From Anthoceros angustus (Eukaryota; Streptophyta; Anthocerotopsida; Anthocerotales; Anthocerotaceae), in assembly GCA_010909165.1 (NCBI GenBank), contig MU008169.1, positions 372,001 to 436,000 of the forward strand: DNA of 64,000 nt. Reading direction: 5' to 3'. Of this stretch, positions 44,080 through 55,412 are shown piece by piece (position 1 is the stretch's first letter; each line of letters begins with the position of its first letter). The notes under the pieces were generated by a model. It saw only the letters and a program-made list of their open reading frames with translations, made no database searches and was not told where the DNA came from. The translations under genes were made by a program, and so were the position numbers.

Positions 44080-45511
44080 TCAGCTGGTTGGATCCACTTC
44101 AGTCCACATACTTTGAGTTGGAACTTGCTGCCTTGCTGCTGCCTCTATAGCTTTCTTCCTAGCCAAGAGGGCAGCACTCAAGGTTGGAGGTAGGAAATCC
44201 TTCCCTCTGTACAGGAGAACGAATCCCTTACACTTGGAGAGCACAACACCTCCAGTGAGCCGCTGCAACTCGTCAACCATAGCCCAAAGGCTAGAGCAAG
44301 GCAACTCCGGCTTCGCAGCAACTTTGGCAACTTCACATGTTTTCCACAACTCCAGGATGGCAACGGCAACAAACTCCAGCGTCTCCACTTTTCCTGCACA
44401 CCAAACTGACATTTCAGTCGAGGCCCGAGCACTTCCAGATATCAAAGACCAGACTCAGGGACACCAGAAATCTCACCCACAACAACATGAGGAGGCAGGA
44501 TGTTACTGGCTCTCCTCAACAAGGTCTGCTCATTGCGGCTCAAATCCCGTGTGCTGCCGCAAGGCAACAGTCTGAGGGGTTTCCTGTACTGCTGCGCGGG
44601 AGGCCCGGTAAGAAGATCCCCGTCCACAGGAACAGGGTGTGCGCCAAGCCAGCCATGGTAACGAGGGCCAAGCCCCTCCAGCACACGATTCACCTCCTGT
44701 TGCTGAAGACTCAGACGTTCCACAGGCCTCCGGTCAGGATCATAATCCTTTCCACGGTACACAATCACCACCCCTTCCGACCTCCAAATCACGCTTCCTC
44801 CAGTCTTCCTCTGTCAAACCACCACACAGCATGAAGATGCAGCGTCTGCTGAAGCTCACTAGGAGCAAAGAAACCGAAACCGAAGCCATGAACCAGACTC
44901 ACTTCCAGGTCATCCGCAATGTGACGCATGTCGGCAGCCGCTGGGCCGTGGCACCTGATCTTCACCACCTCCGAGCTCCGCCACACATTGTGAGTGATTT
45001 GCACAACTCCATCCGTCACTCCGAGTCTGCCGATTTTGAAAGAATGCTTCAGAGAAAGACCAATCCTCTGCAGCCTCCTGAGCTCCTTCTGTGAAGGACT
45101 GCAAGCACTACCTTCCCTATCGTCTTCAACCACATTCTCAGAAGCTGCCCCCGAGAGAGACACACCAGCAACATCGACCACACCCAAATCCCCGACAGCA
45201 TTGAGAACCGGCAACAGCTCTTGGTTGAGCCACCCGTTCCTCTGCGAGAAGAGAGAACCTCCAGCCCGCCCACAACGGGCTTCCATGGACGGAACCTGGA
45301 CCACCAGCTCCTCCTCCACCGCACTCCCTTCTCTCCCGCGCCGCAGCTTGGCCAGAACCCTGGCCATGGGCGACGCTGGCTCATCCGTAGGCGGGGTGAG
45401 AGTGGTGGTTGCCCTGGTGCGACTGCCTCCGGAAGCTGCCACAACAGAGCGGGAAGGAAGGGAACATGCTGCTCCGCCTGGACAGCCCAAGAGACAGAGA
45501 GTCGATGCCAT
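44080..45511 (-). CDS. CRM-domain organelle RNA splicing factor (CAF/CFM type)
   Basis: Exons 45511-44903, 44810-44477 and 44393-44080, phases consistent; 418 residues. CRM domains are plant RNA-binding modules that promote group II (and some group I) intron splicing in plastids or mitochondria. Two are present. CRM1: LSLKHSFKIGRLGVTDGVVQ, WRSSEVVKIRCHG, then across the intron TGGSVIWRSEGVVIVYRGKD. CRM2: ILPPHVVVGKVETLEFVAVA, ILELWKTCEVAKVAAK, LTGGVVLSKCKGFVLLYRG, KDFLPP. The order and the YRGKDF ending resemble CRS2-associated factors. The N-terminus (first 50 residues, Ser/Arg/Thr-rich, few acids) fits an organelle transit peptide; plastid or mitochondrion is undecided. Both CRM domains are split by introns. 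It lies head-to-head with the phosphopantetheinyl transferase. Confidence 0.9.
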
Positions 45512-45591
45512 GGCTGTAGCGGCTGTGGAATAATCGGAGAAGCTGCAGACAAGGCTGTGGCCTTATATACCTCCTCGTATCGTAGGGCAGC
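45512..45591. promoter_or_regulatory. 80-bp bidirectional promoter with palindromic TATATA
   Basis: Only 80 bp separate the two ATGs. CCTTATATACC at about 45561-45571 contains TATATA, which reads the same on both strands. It is about 50 bp before the CRM start, but only about 25 bp before the first ATG of the transferase. This suggests plus-strand initiation near or after 45592 and use of the second in-frame ATG at 45604. Confidence 0.5.
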
Positions 45592-46962
45592 ATGAAGTTG
45601 GAGATGGAAGCGGGTGTGCAGAGATGGGCCTTCAACACGTCGCTGTGGCATCCGTCTCCAGAGGAGTTCAACCTCTGCCTGTCCGTGCTCCCGCCATCCC
45701 AGCACCAGGATGTGACTCGGTAAGGGTGCCATATCCACGCCAGGAGAATTCCAGCAGCCAGCTCGATGTGGACGTGGATGCTGGCTTTGACCCTCGCATC
45801 ATGCTGCTGCTGCTGCTGCTGCTGCAGGTTTGTCATGATGCAGGACCAGAAGCGGGCACTGGTGAGTCGGCTGCTGCAGCTGAAGGTGGTGCATTCCGTT
45901 CTGGGCATCCCTTACGAGGAGATTGTGATACAACGGACCAACGAAGGGAAGCCATACCTGGTCCGGTCTGAACCCCGCCTTGCCTTCCATGAATGCATTC
46001 GGAGGGACGCCGGAGGACCCGGTGGGTGGGATGCAACTGCTGTGCATGACGCATGTTGCTCCTGGTCAGGCAAACGAAGTGGCCGAGCCTGCATTCCCCA
46101 ACTTCAACTTCAACACATCCCACCATGGCGACTACGTGGTGCTGGCCTCGGAGCCCTTGTGTGCGGTGGGAGTGGATGTCATGACCCATGACCCCTCCAG
46201 GACGGAGCCTCCATGGGAGTACCTGGAGGCCTTCAAGGCCTGCTTCACAGGACACGAGTGGGAGCGGATTCTGGGAGCAGGTCCTGACTGGGGCCCTGTT
46301 ATGGACCAATTCCTCAGGTCTGCTTGCCTTCAAGTGCCTGTGCAACTCCTGCCAGTCTCCTGCTGTCCCTCGGATCTGACAGCCATGCCTGCCCTGCGCC
46401 CAGGTTCTGGTGCATGAAGGAGGCATACATCAAAGGTGTGGGTATCGGTCTGGGTTTTGAGCTCCACAAAGCGGAGTTTCGGTACCAGGACGATGATCTC
46501 TGGGCAAGCATGGCGCGCGTGTGGATCGACGGGAAGGAGCAACGTGACTGGCGCTTCTGTCTACACGACCTGGGCGACAAGCACTGGGTGGGTTCAATTC
46601 GCTTCAAACTTGAGTTGCCGGTCCTGAACCCCATTGACAGGGTGTTGCGTTTCATGACGTTACAGGCCTGTGTTGCTCGAGGTCCACCTTGGGATTCACG
46701 TGGGACGCGGCTCACAGCTTCGCACTTCGGGCGTGACATGTATGCCAAGGCCCTCTGCCTTCCAGACAAACATTTTCATACACTCTGCCTGCATGACATC
46801 CTGCCTCCTCACACTTCCGGGGTGACCAATAGCTGGGGTTTCGGCACTCGGTACCCCAGTGGAGTTACGTCCGTCCAAGCGCCGTCTAGAGAAAGACAGT
46901 TTGACTCATCTTCTTGGCCTCCCAAAAGTGGGGAGTTGTCTAACCCGAGATTACCGAGATAA
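45592..46962 (+). CDS. Sfp-type 4'-phosphopantetheinyl transferase (AASDHPPT-like)
   Basis: Transfers 4'-phosphopantetheine from CoA to acyl-carrier or peptidyl-carrier domains; plants need such an enzyme for mitochondrial/plastid ACP and related carriers. Exons 45592-45719, 45828-45960, 46070-46317, 46404-46587 and 46666 to about 46962, phases matching. Landmarks: RWAFNTSLWHPS at the N-terminus, RTNEGKPYL, NFNTSHHGDYVVLA, the Mg-binding GVDVM, and FWCMKEAYIKGVGIGLGFEL (the WxxKEAxxK motif). After the last intron ACVARGPP fits the plant family, but the following 95 residues to the stop are not recognisable and end 14 bp from a tRNA gene, so the true C-terminus may be shorter. The start may be 45604 (MEAGVQRWAF). 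Confidence 0.9.
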
Positions 46963-46975
46963 ACAACCCCGCCCG

Positions 46976-47048
46976 TGGCCCCAGCGAGGATTGAACTCGC
47001 GGCCTTCTGCGTGTAAAGCAGACGTGATGACCACTACACCATGGGACC
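46976..47048 (-). tRNA. tRNA-Val (anticodon UAC)
   Basis: 73 nt on the minus strand. The acceptor stem GGTCCCA pairs with TGGGGCC (one G-T pair). The D arm has GTGTAGTGGTCATCAC, the anticodon stem TCTGC/GCAGA encloses loop TTTACAC with anticodon TAC, and the T arm reads GAGTTCAATCCTC with a standard box B. Discriminator base A; no CCA encoded and no intron, as expected for a plant nuclear tRNA-Val. In reverse it lies directly after the phosphopantetheinyl transferase frame. Confidence 0.95.
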
Positions 47049-47878
47049 TGCTTGCATCCTTCAGCGAGGAAACAAAGTTATTGTGAAATATGTTCTGAAT
47101 ATCACTTCAATTCGTCCAGCCGTTCTAGCTCGGATGAAAGGCGCTAATTGATAAATTACCTGGCTACAAGGAGCTAGATGCAAGGGTCGCCAGTGAAAAA
47201 AACCGCTGAGGCAGGGTCGCTAGTTGTGCTAGGAGGTGAGCGATTTCTTTGTATTTTTTCTTCTAGATTCTTCCCCCTCTTATTAATTTTATTGTAGAGA
47301 TCTTATGATTATATGAAAAACCTAAATAAAAATGATAAGTTTTAGAAATGATTATCAGATAATCAGGTAGCATATTGTTTAGGCTATATTTTCTTTTATC
47401 AAAGTAGGTACTGACAGAGACTTCCATGTTTCAATCTAGGTCTTCTTAGTGATAAGATGGGTACTGTGAATCATGTGTCGTCTTTTCTAAAAAGATATAT
47501 ATGAGCTTAAGTTTTTCATTAGCACAAGCTGAAAAAAGTGTTTTGCTTCATTTGCCTACCGGTTGGCGTGGTGTGCAATCAAACCTCTAAAATTGCGATC
47601 TCCTCCTGTACAACTAAAAACAATTGCACTCGGCTATCATAACTAGTGACAAAAGAAAATATATAATTATGAGGTTTTTTAATCTTCATAATATAAATAA
47701 CTAAACAATTATTTATTATAAAATAATATATAATTTTAAAATACTTACTTTTCAGGAACCTGCAAGAAGAACTATGTCAAGACTAATAAGTTATATGATT
47801 GGCTAGAATGAATAACATAATAAGAGAAAATTATAATTACATCAGATCAAAACTAGTAAGCGGATTCCTCGTATAATG
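47049..47878. other. AT-rich spacer
   Basis: No gene seen. 47.3-47.85 kb is very AT-rich. Confidence 0.45.
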
Positions 47879-48606
47879 TACAGCATTGACTAAGTGAACG
47901 CTCAGTCGAAGCTGGAGGTCATGGCACAACAGGTTACCAATGGCGTGGCGAGCGGGAAGAGATCCACTGTGAAGGGGAGCGAGCAGTCCCTGGAGAGAAA
48001 GGAGTTCTTAACGGCCTACGATAAAGAGGTCGGCGCAAGAGAACCACACTATCAGCTCCTCAAGTCATCTGTAAGCGGCAGAATGCATGGCATCCTAAGA
48101 AAAGAGTGAAGAACCTTGTGGAGACGAAGATAACTGCAGAGGGATAGACGTTAGGTTCCAGGCAGAAACCCTGGCGTCAGGGCCGAAACCTCATGTACAA
48201 TATGGCTTGAGTAATGTCCGGGATGGTGATGTTGCTTCCGGGGGCAGGAGGAAGTGACGGCGATGCGGACGCCGAGATATTGCGGAGGGACTTACGAGAG
48301 TCGCCGGACGAGACGTCTCCGGAGCAGTACGAGAGGATGTCGGTGAAGGAGTTTGGCGAGCATGAGAGGATGCCGGCGGGAGAGGAGTTCAACGACTGTG
48401 AGAGGAAGCCGGCAAAGGAGTTTGGCAAGGCTTTGCTCCGGAGCCTGGGGCGGGAGGAGGGCAAGCCGATAGGCCGGAGACGTCAGGAGGTGGTGGAATC
48501 TTTTGAGCGTAGCCGTCGGCCGCGCCGGCTGGGGCTGGGGCTGGGGGCAAAGCCTGTTCCTGTGGATTGCCAAGAAGACGATAGGGCTATAGATGTGCAA
48601 ATTTAA
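47879..48606 (+). pseudogene. Probable processed pseudogene of a MOS2/GPKOW-like G-patch protein
   Basis: A G-rich island in AT-rich DNA, without introns, whose frames line up with a MOS2/GPKOW (Spp2-like) spliceosomal protein. In order: KEFLTAYDKEVGARE (47998-48045); VKNLVETKITAEG, then a TAG; DVRFQAETLASGPKP; VQYGLSNVRDGDVASGG followed by a TGA; then an open frame (48214-48606) with ILRRDLRESPDETSPEQYER, MSVKEFG, and a G-patch-like KEFGKALLRSLGREEGKPIG, RRRQEVVE and RLGLGLGAKPVPVD. A partial internal duplication (EFGEHERMPAG / EFNDCERKPAK) splits the G-patch start. In-frame stops, frame shifts and lack of introns point to a retrocopy. No KOW domain follows; the copy ends at 48606 in AT-rich DNA. 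Confidence 0.65.
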
Positions 48607-49820
48607 TGTGTATGAAAATATGAATTTAGTAATATTTCTATATAATATTCTTAAAAATATTCTCAACCTATATGCTCTGGAAGTTATGTGGATATAATAA
48701 AGGAATTGATCTTATAATTTTAATCCCATCATTATACCACATAACTATTATTAAAAATATTCATGATATACATGTTTTGAGAGATATGGAATTAGTGAAT
48801 ATTATGTTTAATGATTATGATTACACATCTTTGCCTGTTGTCCAAATAGGGGACTTGGTTCAATCATTAGTCTTCTCCTTTCTTGTATGTGAGTGAGATC
48901 CTTCCCTTGATGTATATGAGATGCATCTTACTAGTTGGTCCAATGACACCATTGAGGAAATCATGTTTTCAATGCTTGTGAAGTGGTTTCATGGCTGGGA
49001 AGGATAGGTGCCCTAAACGACCTAGGGTCTTGGATAGAGACATTGGACTATCTACCATAAATAATTCGTAGAAATCTAAAATTTTATTATCAATCTCCTG
49101 TTTTCGTCCATCAAGAAAGGCGCATCTACCCATGCCCAAGTTTCTAAAATTGGCAACCTTGAAGGTCATTGAATCACCTTGGATAGGGAGTAGAGGAGCC
49201 ATGCCATGAGTAGAGGGCATGGAGAGTTGATATGGGAGATCGGGATGCGAGATGTGGCCGGTGGGTCTGGGAACTAATGTCTGACCACAGTGCTTACAAA
49301 AAATCAGAAACCACAATGCTTGAATTTCATGGAAAATAGGTACTGTCATAGAGGGGTTAAGCTTTTTATGCAGCGAGTCACAATGGACTTGTACTTGGTG
49401 CTAGGCAATTAAGTTTTAGTAATAGTCATGGTAACAAGTCATGGACCTTTTTGGGGACTACGTCCCGAACAAGTTATCCTTTATATTAATGATTATCACT
49501 TTTTATGGATAAGTTCTTTAAATTTATTTTTGGATAATTTTATCCCCCTACAATTTAGCATGTGATGTTCAAAACAGATTAATGAAGCCATGCTAAATCA
49601 AAAAACTGCTGAACCTTTAACTGTTTCTTTGAAAGTTCAAGACAACAATTAATCTTCGAAAAGAAAAATTGAACTAATTTGATTGGGAGAGGCACCTCAA
49701 AGATCCATAAATGTTGTCTTGGTTGGTCTAGACATGACACTGTAGTTGGAGATTAAAAAAAAAGGTTCCATTCACAGCAAATTGTTGTCCAATTGAAGAA
49801 GATTATGGGATCCATTATGG
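48607..49820. other. AT-rich intergenic DNA with unrecognised frames
   Basis: A 126-codon minus-strand frame (48969-49349) has no domain I recognise. The rest is AT-rich spacer, probably decayed retroelement. Confidence 0.35.
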
Positions 49821-49821
49821 G

Positions 49822-50060
49822 GAGAAGAAAGACAAGAAAAGAAGAAGAAATATATTATAATTCACTTGAATGGAATTTTCCTATAATGAGACTTGGTACT
49901 TAAGGCTTTGCACCATGGTGTGCCTAATGTACTAGCACTAAGGGCATCCACTCGCTCTAGGCACCCCTTCTAAGTACTGATCGAAGTGTAGGATGCTTAA
50001 CAGCCACGTTCTTTTCTTATAAACGTGCGTCTATTTGGCCTAAGCCATTTAGACAAACTC
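49822..50060 (-). mobile_element. SINE-like retroposon copy 4 (near full length)
   Basis: Reverse-oriented copy of the 3.8-kb element. On the minus strand it starts near GGCTTAGGCCAAATAG, then TTTATAAGAAA, GTGGATGCCCTTAGTGC, TAGGCACACCATGGTGC and TTAAGTACCAAGTC, ending in a TTC/TTTC tail at 49822-49850. About 75% like copy 1 by eye. Confidence 0.65.
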
Positions 50061-51822
50061 TACTCGATGTGTATCATAGTGTCATGTTGTCTTTACTTTG
50101 CCCCCATTAACAATCAAAGTGTCATGTTGTCTTTGATTTGCCCCCATTAACAATCGGACGAGTTAGCTCATCACTTGTCCAACCCATCATCTTGCATAGA
50201 TATTTTTCCACATCATCTACAGAAACCATATTTTTATGAAGGAGCTTGAGTAAAGCTTGGTTCCCCATCATATTGCATACATCTTTTTTCATCTCATCTG
50301 TATAATCCATACCTTTATGACCGAGTTTGGGTAAAGTTTGAACCAAGCGCGTTGGCATGTAGAGGTCTATATATTTGCTAGATTTATCTACCAACTCGAC
50401 TAGAGCATGAACGAAGCACGCTACCACATGTAGTGCACCCCATGCAATGTCCAAATATGATCTTTCTCAAAGTCACTAGACACCTTACAAAAGATAACAA
50501 AAACTATTCATTAGATAAGACGTTGCCAACTATTGATTAGATAAAATAAGAGAAACTAAATAACTCTTATTTAGAGTAAGCGATATATATATCCTGCATT
50601 CATGTAATTGAGCCAATCACAAATTTCTCCTCGCAGTTTTGCACTACCTCTAATGTGGTGGAAAACTCCTTTGGTATACTACCGGTAGTAGACCTTTCCT
50701 TTGGGGTAAAGGTATTACCTTTTAGATGATATACTACCGAGAGTAGCTCTTTTGGAGTGGTATACTACCAGGAATAGCCCTATGCTGCTAGACAATTTTA
50801 AACCCCTTAATTTCATCAGACATTGGAAAACGTTTTTAATAAAGGTAGAAGATTATAATAGAGGCAAGAATTACCACTGAGACAAGAATTACAACCCACA
50901 AGGGTTTAGAGTTAATTTTGGGGGAGAATTACAATCCCACAAGGGTTTGGAGTTACTTTGGGGTTACGTCATGCAACCATGCCTTGTCAGCAGGCTCCGT
51001 AACCTAGCTCGAGTATGCTCCCAATTGAGGCTATCTAATCCTTAAAAGCTCTCCCAAAACTTAAATGTTGCTAAAGTTTTATCTTCAGATCTACTTTGCA
51101 TGCAACTCTGCTCTAATGACAGCTACAGGAATGAGAGGGGCCTCCCTTTTCCTCTTTCGCCAACGGGTTTCTATAGCTCTGCAAAAAGCGTCGACTAACG
51201 CTGTTTATGTGTTTATAGGACGGCTACGTGCCCAGGACTAGCGGTTTTTTTAGCACCGGTGGTAGGTAGGCCTTTCATCATCCCTGATCATGATATCATT
51301 GGTACAATAGGTCACGATATCATTGGTACAGTAGGTAGTTACGGGAAAGGTATTTGAGGGGACTAGGACTTCCTCTTTTACCATTAGCCCTTTTTGGGTT
51401 ATTCCTCCTCGGACTGGACTTCTGGGGCATATGGGATTTCCTATCTCGTCTATTAATAATGTCTACTCCTATCTCGTCTATTAATAATATCTACTCTATT
51501 CTCTAATGATCACTCACAGACCTGTTATCAAGTACGTAACTACGTAACAGCACAATTATTCATCACCTGTTTTAGCCTGGGTATTACTTCTAGAGCGTTT
51601 ATCCCTTTCCGGAATCGGGCGCGTACTCTGGCCATTTCGACATAACCAGAAAGGTATACCTACCGAGGCCGAGGCCGGGTAATGGGGCTTATCTTTATTG
51701 TAGCAGACTCGAACCATACCAGGAGCATTCGGGCGACGAGAGCGAGCGCCGAGGCTGTGGAGCGTACGCAGGAGGCTTGGAGTGGTGGAGCTGCCGTGCC
51801 CTTCACGCTCGCCACTCCTGCC
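50061..51822. other. Intergenic region with small tandem duplications, MEMO promoter at right
   Basis: A 110-codon minus frame (50122-50454) is unrecognised. Small repeats are a TATACTACC(G/A)G motif at about 50675, 50730 and 50758; an ACAAGGGTTT(A/G)GAGTTA doublet at about 50910-50965; an ATATCATTGGTACA doublet at 51295-51335; and a 28-bp CCTATCTCGTCTATTAATAA doublet at 51440-51495. The last 250 bp should contain the MEMO-like gene promoter. Confidence 0.45.
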
Positions 51823-53551
51823 ATGACGCACCGCGAGGCCTCCCACGCCGGCTCCTGGTACTCCGACAACGGTATGGTATGCGCTGGGATCGTCCCTGCT
51901 CTTGTGCTCACCTCCTGCGTCCTCACCAACTGCTGTTTTGATTCGCTCGCACTTTGTCCAATTTCGCAGCAAGAGAGCTGGCGGAGGAGATCGACATGTG
52001 GCTGACGGCCTCGGCTTTGCCTAAATTGGCGAATGCCCGCGCCGTGATTGCGCCGTGAGGCCAGCTTGCTCTTCTTGAATGTTTGCTGCTTCTGCCGGTG
52101 TGCCGGGAATTAGGTCTCGAGGGAGGCATGCTGATGGATGCGATGATGCGCCGCTCGTGGTAATGCAGTCACGCTGGATATCGCTATTCAGGGCGCTGTG
52201 CTGCTTTCGCGTTTGCGAACATCGAGCCTCGGGGAATGTGAGCAATTGTGCTGGAGTTTCTGTTGTGCTTGTTGTGAGGAAGCGATTGCTGTGGCTGGCT
52301 GGATGTGATGCCGGGCTTGCGAGGGGTGCTGAAGTGGCTGCTGTTGCGTGGGTTGAGACAAGATCGCGTGTTTTCCTGCTTGGGCCGTCGCATCACTACT
52401 TCACTCGGAAATGTGCTCTCTCGAGGGCAACGGTGTACAAGACACCCCTGGGTGACCTGCAGATAGATCAAGAAGGTATTTGTCGTTGTTGGGATGGCTG
52501 AATGGTGGGCCTTTCGTTCTGTAACTGCGGTGCTTGCGCTGTGCCGTTTACTGTGGTGTTGTTGCTTGTGGTAAGGCAGTTTATCGAGAGCTCAAAGCTA
52601 CTGGTAAGTTCGAGGACATGGATCTTAACGTGGATGAGGCAGAGCACAGTATGGAAATGCACCTGCCGTACTTGGCTAGGGTCTTTCGGGGGTATGCTTC
52701 TCCTCCCTCGTGCCAACCTGCGTTGTCTTATTTTCTCTGTCTTGAGAGAGCAGTCCAGGTTGAGGTTGTGCCATTTGAACTGGCAACAGAACCTTGATTG
52801 CTGGATTTTTACAGGTGCCCAGTGAAGATTGTCCCCATTTTAGTGGGCGCGCTCACTTCTGAGAGCGAGGCAGCATACGGGAGACTGCTAGCCAAATATC
52901 TTGATAATCCCGTCAACTTCTTTTCCGTGTCATCGGACTTTTGCCACTGGGGAACAAGGTGATGCAATTTCTGTTCTCTGAAACGTCCTATCTTGTAAGG
53001 TGCACTTTCGAAACATCGAAGGGCTTCACAAAGTGAGGGTGACATGCAGCGCGGGTTTTGTTGGGTGCAGGTTCAACTACACCTACTATGAAAAGAAGCG
53101 GGGTCCAATCTTCAAATCCATAGAGGCTCTGGATCAGAGTGGCATGGATATCATAGAAGAAGGCAATCCCGATGCCTTCAAGGAGTACCTGAATGAGTAT
53201 GACAATACAATATGTGGCCGTCACCCTATTGGAGTATTCCTGCACGTACATCCTCTGGCATTTGCCCCCGTGTTTCCCTTGAGAGCATTTTGCGGCCAGG
53301 CCTCTGTGATGGAGACCGCTGTCAAAAGCATCTCTATCTGCTCACTCTCTCGCTTTTACAAATGCTCTGTTTGTCCTGAAGTTACTCTGGCAATGTTTTA
53401 CCGAAATCTTGGATATGTTTTGCAGATGTCAAAGTCTTGTGTCACAAAGATCCGTATCAAGTTCTTGCAGTATGAGCAATCAAGCCACTGCAAGAGCATG
53501 CGGGACAGCAGCGTCAGCTATGCTTCAGCTGTGGCAACGGTTGAAGCTTAA
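51823..53551 (+). CDS. MEMO1-like protein
   Basis: Homologue of MEMO (mediator of ErbB2-driven motility), a conserved protein with a fold like extradiol dioxygenases; in eukaryotes it is linked to copper/redox and cytoskeleton signalling, and its plant role is unclear. Eight exons: 51823-51871, 51970-52054, 52169-52237, 52363-52475, 52580-52691, 52815-52958, 53071-53245 and 53426-53551, all junction phases consistent. Landmarks: REASHAGSWYSDN, APHAGYRYSG, RVFLLGPSHHYFTRKCALS, DEAEHSMEMHLPYLARVF, FFSVSSDFCHWGTRFNYTYY, DNTICGRHPIGVFLH, FLQYEQSSHCK and RDSSVSYASAVATVEA at the end. The His/Asp/Cys positions that form the vestigial metal site (PHAGY, DEAEHS, SDFCHWG) are present. Length (about 290) matches the family. 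It is convergent with the FAD monooxygenase. Confidence 0.95.
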
Positions 53552-53910
53552 CCTTGTGCTACATCGTCAGAGGTACCACTATTCCTTTGTGGGGTCGTCG
53601 GTCGAGTCATTTTCTGGTAGGATGGTGTGAATGAACTCAGTTCACAAGTTAAGGCACAATTCGGACCTCAGATCCGCATTAACCTGGTAGTGAGCACAGA
53701 GGTGGGTTGATTTAGTCATGTACAGATTATCATTCCAGCCTGCCGGCCATGGATCATATCCTAGAAAAGTATTCATGAATTCATGCTAGGGCCAAGGTCG
53801 GGAGACGAACATTGTCTCCCGCAACCAAATGTATAAAAGTGGAATTCACCTAGCCTCATTCATAAAGTACCTTCTCATCCGCTGCTGGTTGGTGGGATAG
53901 CGACTCTTTC
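53552..53910. other. Convergent 3' region
   Basis: 3' UTRs of the MEMO-like gene (plus) and the FAD monooxygenase (minus). Nothing else seen. Confidence 0.5.
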
Positions 53911-55412
53911 TTAAGTCTTTCCTACATAGACACTTGCACAGGATGGTCGAAAAGAGTGCATGTTTCGTTGCATCATAAGTTGTGAACATGCCTCCTCACC
54001 GGCATGCAGCCAAGGGAATGAGCCCTGCGCTGCACTGAGGAATCCTTGTTTCAGTTTTCCCATATGCCTAGAAAAAAGGACCTGCTGAGCAGTGACACCA
54101 ACACGGGCTTCTTCATACTCCGTGAGTGCCTTATCAACCTGAAAAAAGCCCCGCTGCCTCAAAGACCTGCCCAGTGCAGATGCATCGAGGATGGACATGT
54201 TGGTGCTCCGAACTCCATGAGGAGAAGTTGGGTGTGCGGCTTCTCCAACAAGGACCACGCGACCCCGAACGAACTGCTTCAACGGCTCTCTGTCGAAGAT
54301 AGCATTCACAAAGGGCGCCGCTGTGCGCCGCATCACCGCAGCCAGCTCTGGCAGCCATGTTCTCTCGGCTTCTTCGTGCATCTGGCTGATCTGGTCTTCA
54401 TCTGCCTTGGCTGTCACAGACTTTCCCTGGAAAATAACCAGAAGCTCAGCACTGAACCTATCTGCTTACCATAACACAGGACGAAGAGGTACAAACCTTC
54501 AACTCAGGCTGTGGCTGGTTCACATACCACAGCCAGTTCAGCCTCTGGTCCGGAAGCATGTACAGAACAGAATGCGTGCCAGGAGCAAGCTCGAAGTAGA
54601 GACGGCGTCCGAGATCGGGATACGCTTCTTTGATGGAGGCGGCCACTTGTGCCACCTCCTTTCCCGAGCAGTCCAGGACACCCCTCCAAGCAGAATACCC
54701 CCGGTAAAGACGCTCATCTTCGTGTGCAAACACAATTCAGCCAAACCATCCAGGAAATATCTGCTCTCAGGAACTGATCAAGAACTGCATGTACCCTGAG
54801 GAAGAAAATGCTGCCGCGTTCGAGACATGGAACCGTCCGCTGCCACCAGCAGGTCACACTCGTACCTTTGGGGTTCCTCGCCATTGCCATCCACCACCAC
54901 TTCCACAGAAACTTCCTGCGAATTGAGCTTAGAAAACGAGACAACCTCGTGACCATACCGCACTAAGCCAGCCGGCAGAGCCTGCAGAAGCATGCGATGC
55001 AGATCGCTCCAATGCAAGGCCCGGTGGCGGAAGCTCTCATCTTTGGCGACCAGGCGCACCTCTTTGGTTACAGTGTCGATTGCCCGGTTCTATGACAAAG
55101 AGTTGCGAGCCTCAGCTGCAGGATGATGCGGAAGGGAAACAAAGTCACATGATCATGGTACCGTAGAGTCACCTGTTCAGAATCCAGGGGTAGGGATTGG
55201 GCAGAGAGGACATCCTGGAGGCCCCAATCAGCGAGAGCGGCACATGCGTCCGGGTCCAAGGCCAGCCCAGCCCCGGCTGCAGTCACAGCTGCTCCAGCCC
55301 TCTCAAGCACCACAACAGAGCAGAATCCTGTTTGGAGCAAGGCGTGAGCGCAGCTCAGCCCCGCAATGCTGCCACCTACCACAACCACTCGCATCTCCTG
55401 TTCGCGCACCAT
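53911..55412 (-). CDS. FAD-dependent monooxygenase (PHBH-like flavoprotein)
   Basis: Flavin monooxygenase of the PHBH/zeaxanthin-epoxidase fold; substrate unknown. Exons on the minus strand: 55412 to about 55173, about 55092-54795, about 54730-54500 and about 54427-53911. N-terminal dinucleotide-binding loop RVVVVGGSIAGLSCAHALL. Middle: WSDLHRMLLQAL and DLLVAADGSMSRTRQ (the DG motif). Then RGYSAWRGVLD, NWLWYVNQPQP, and the second FAD motif VVLVGEAAHPTSPHGVRSTN, followed by SILDASALGRSL. In most relatives that motif begins G-D; here it is G-E. The sequence resembles bacterial 2,6-dihydroxypyridine 3-monooxygenase-like enzymes more than plant epoxidases. The start is the Met just before the Rossmann strand; an 88-bp duplication places a second copy of the start region upstream. 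Exon 3 start is approximate. Confidence 0.85.

Noticed and set aside
45049-45738. 229-codon minus-strand frame and plus-strand frames in the CRM region
   Set aside because: Out-of-frame shadows of CRM exon 1 and the transferase; the CRM motif lies in the 45511-44903 frame.
45605-46430. Minus-strand 197-codon frame across the phosphopantetheinyl transferase
   Set aside because: Antisense shadow; the plus-strand exons contain all family motifs with matching phases.
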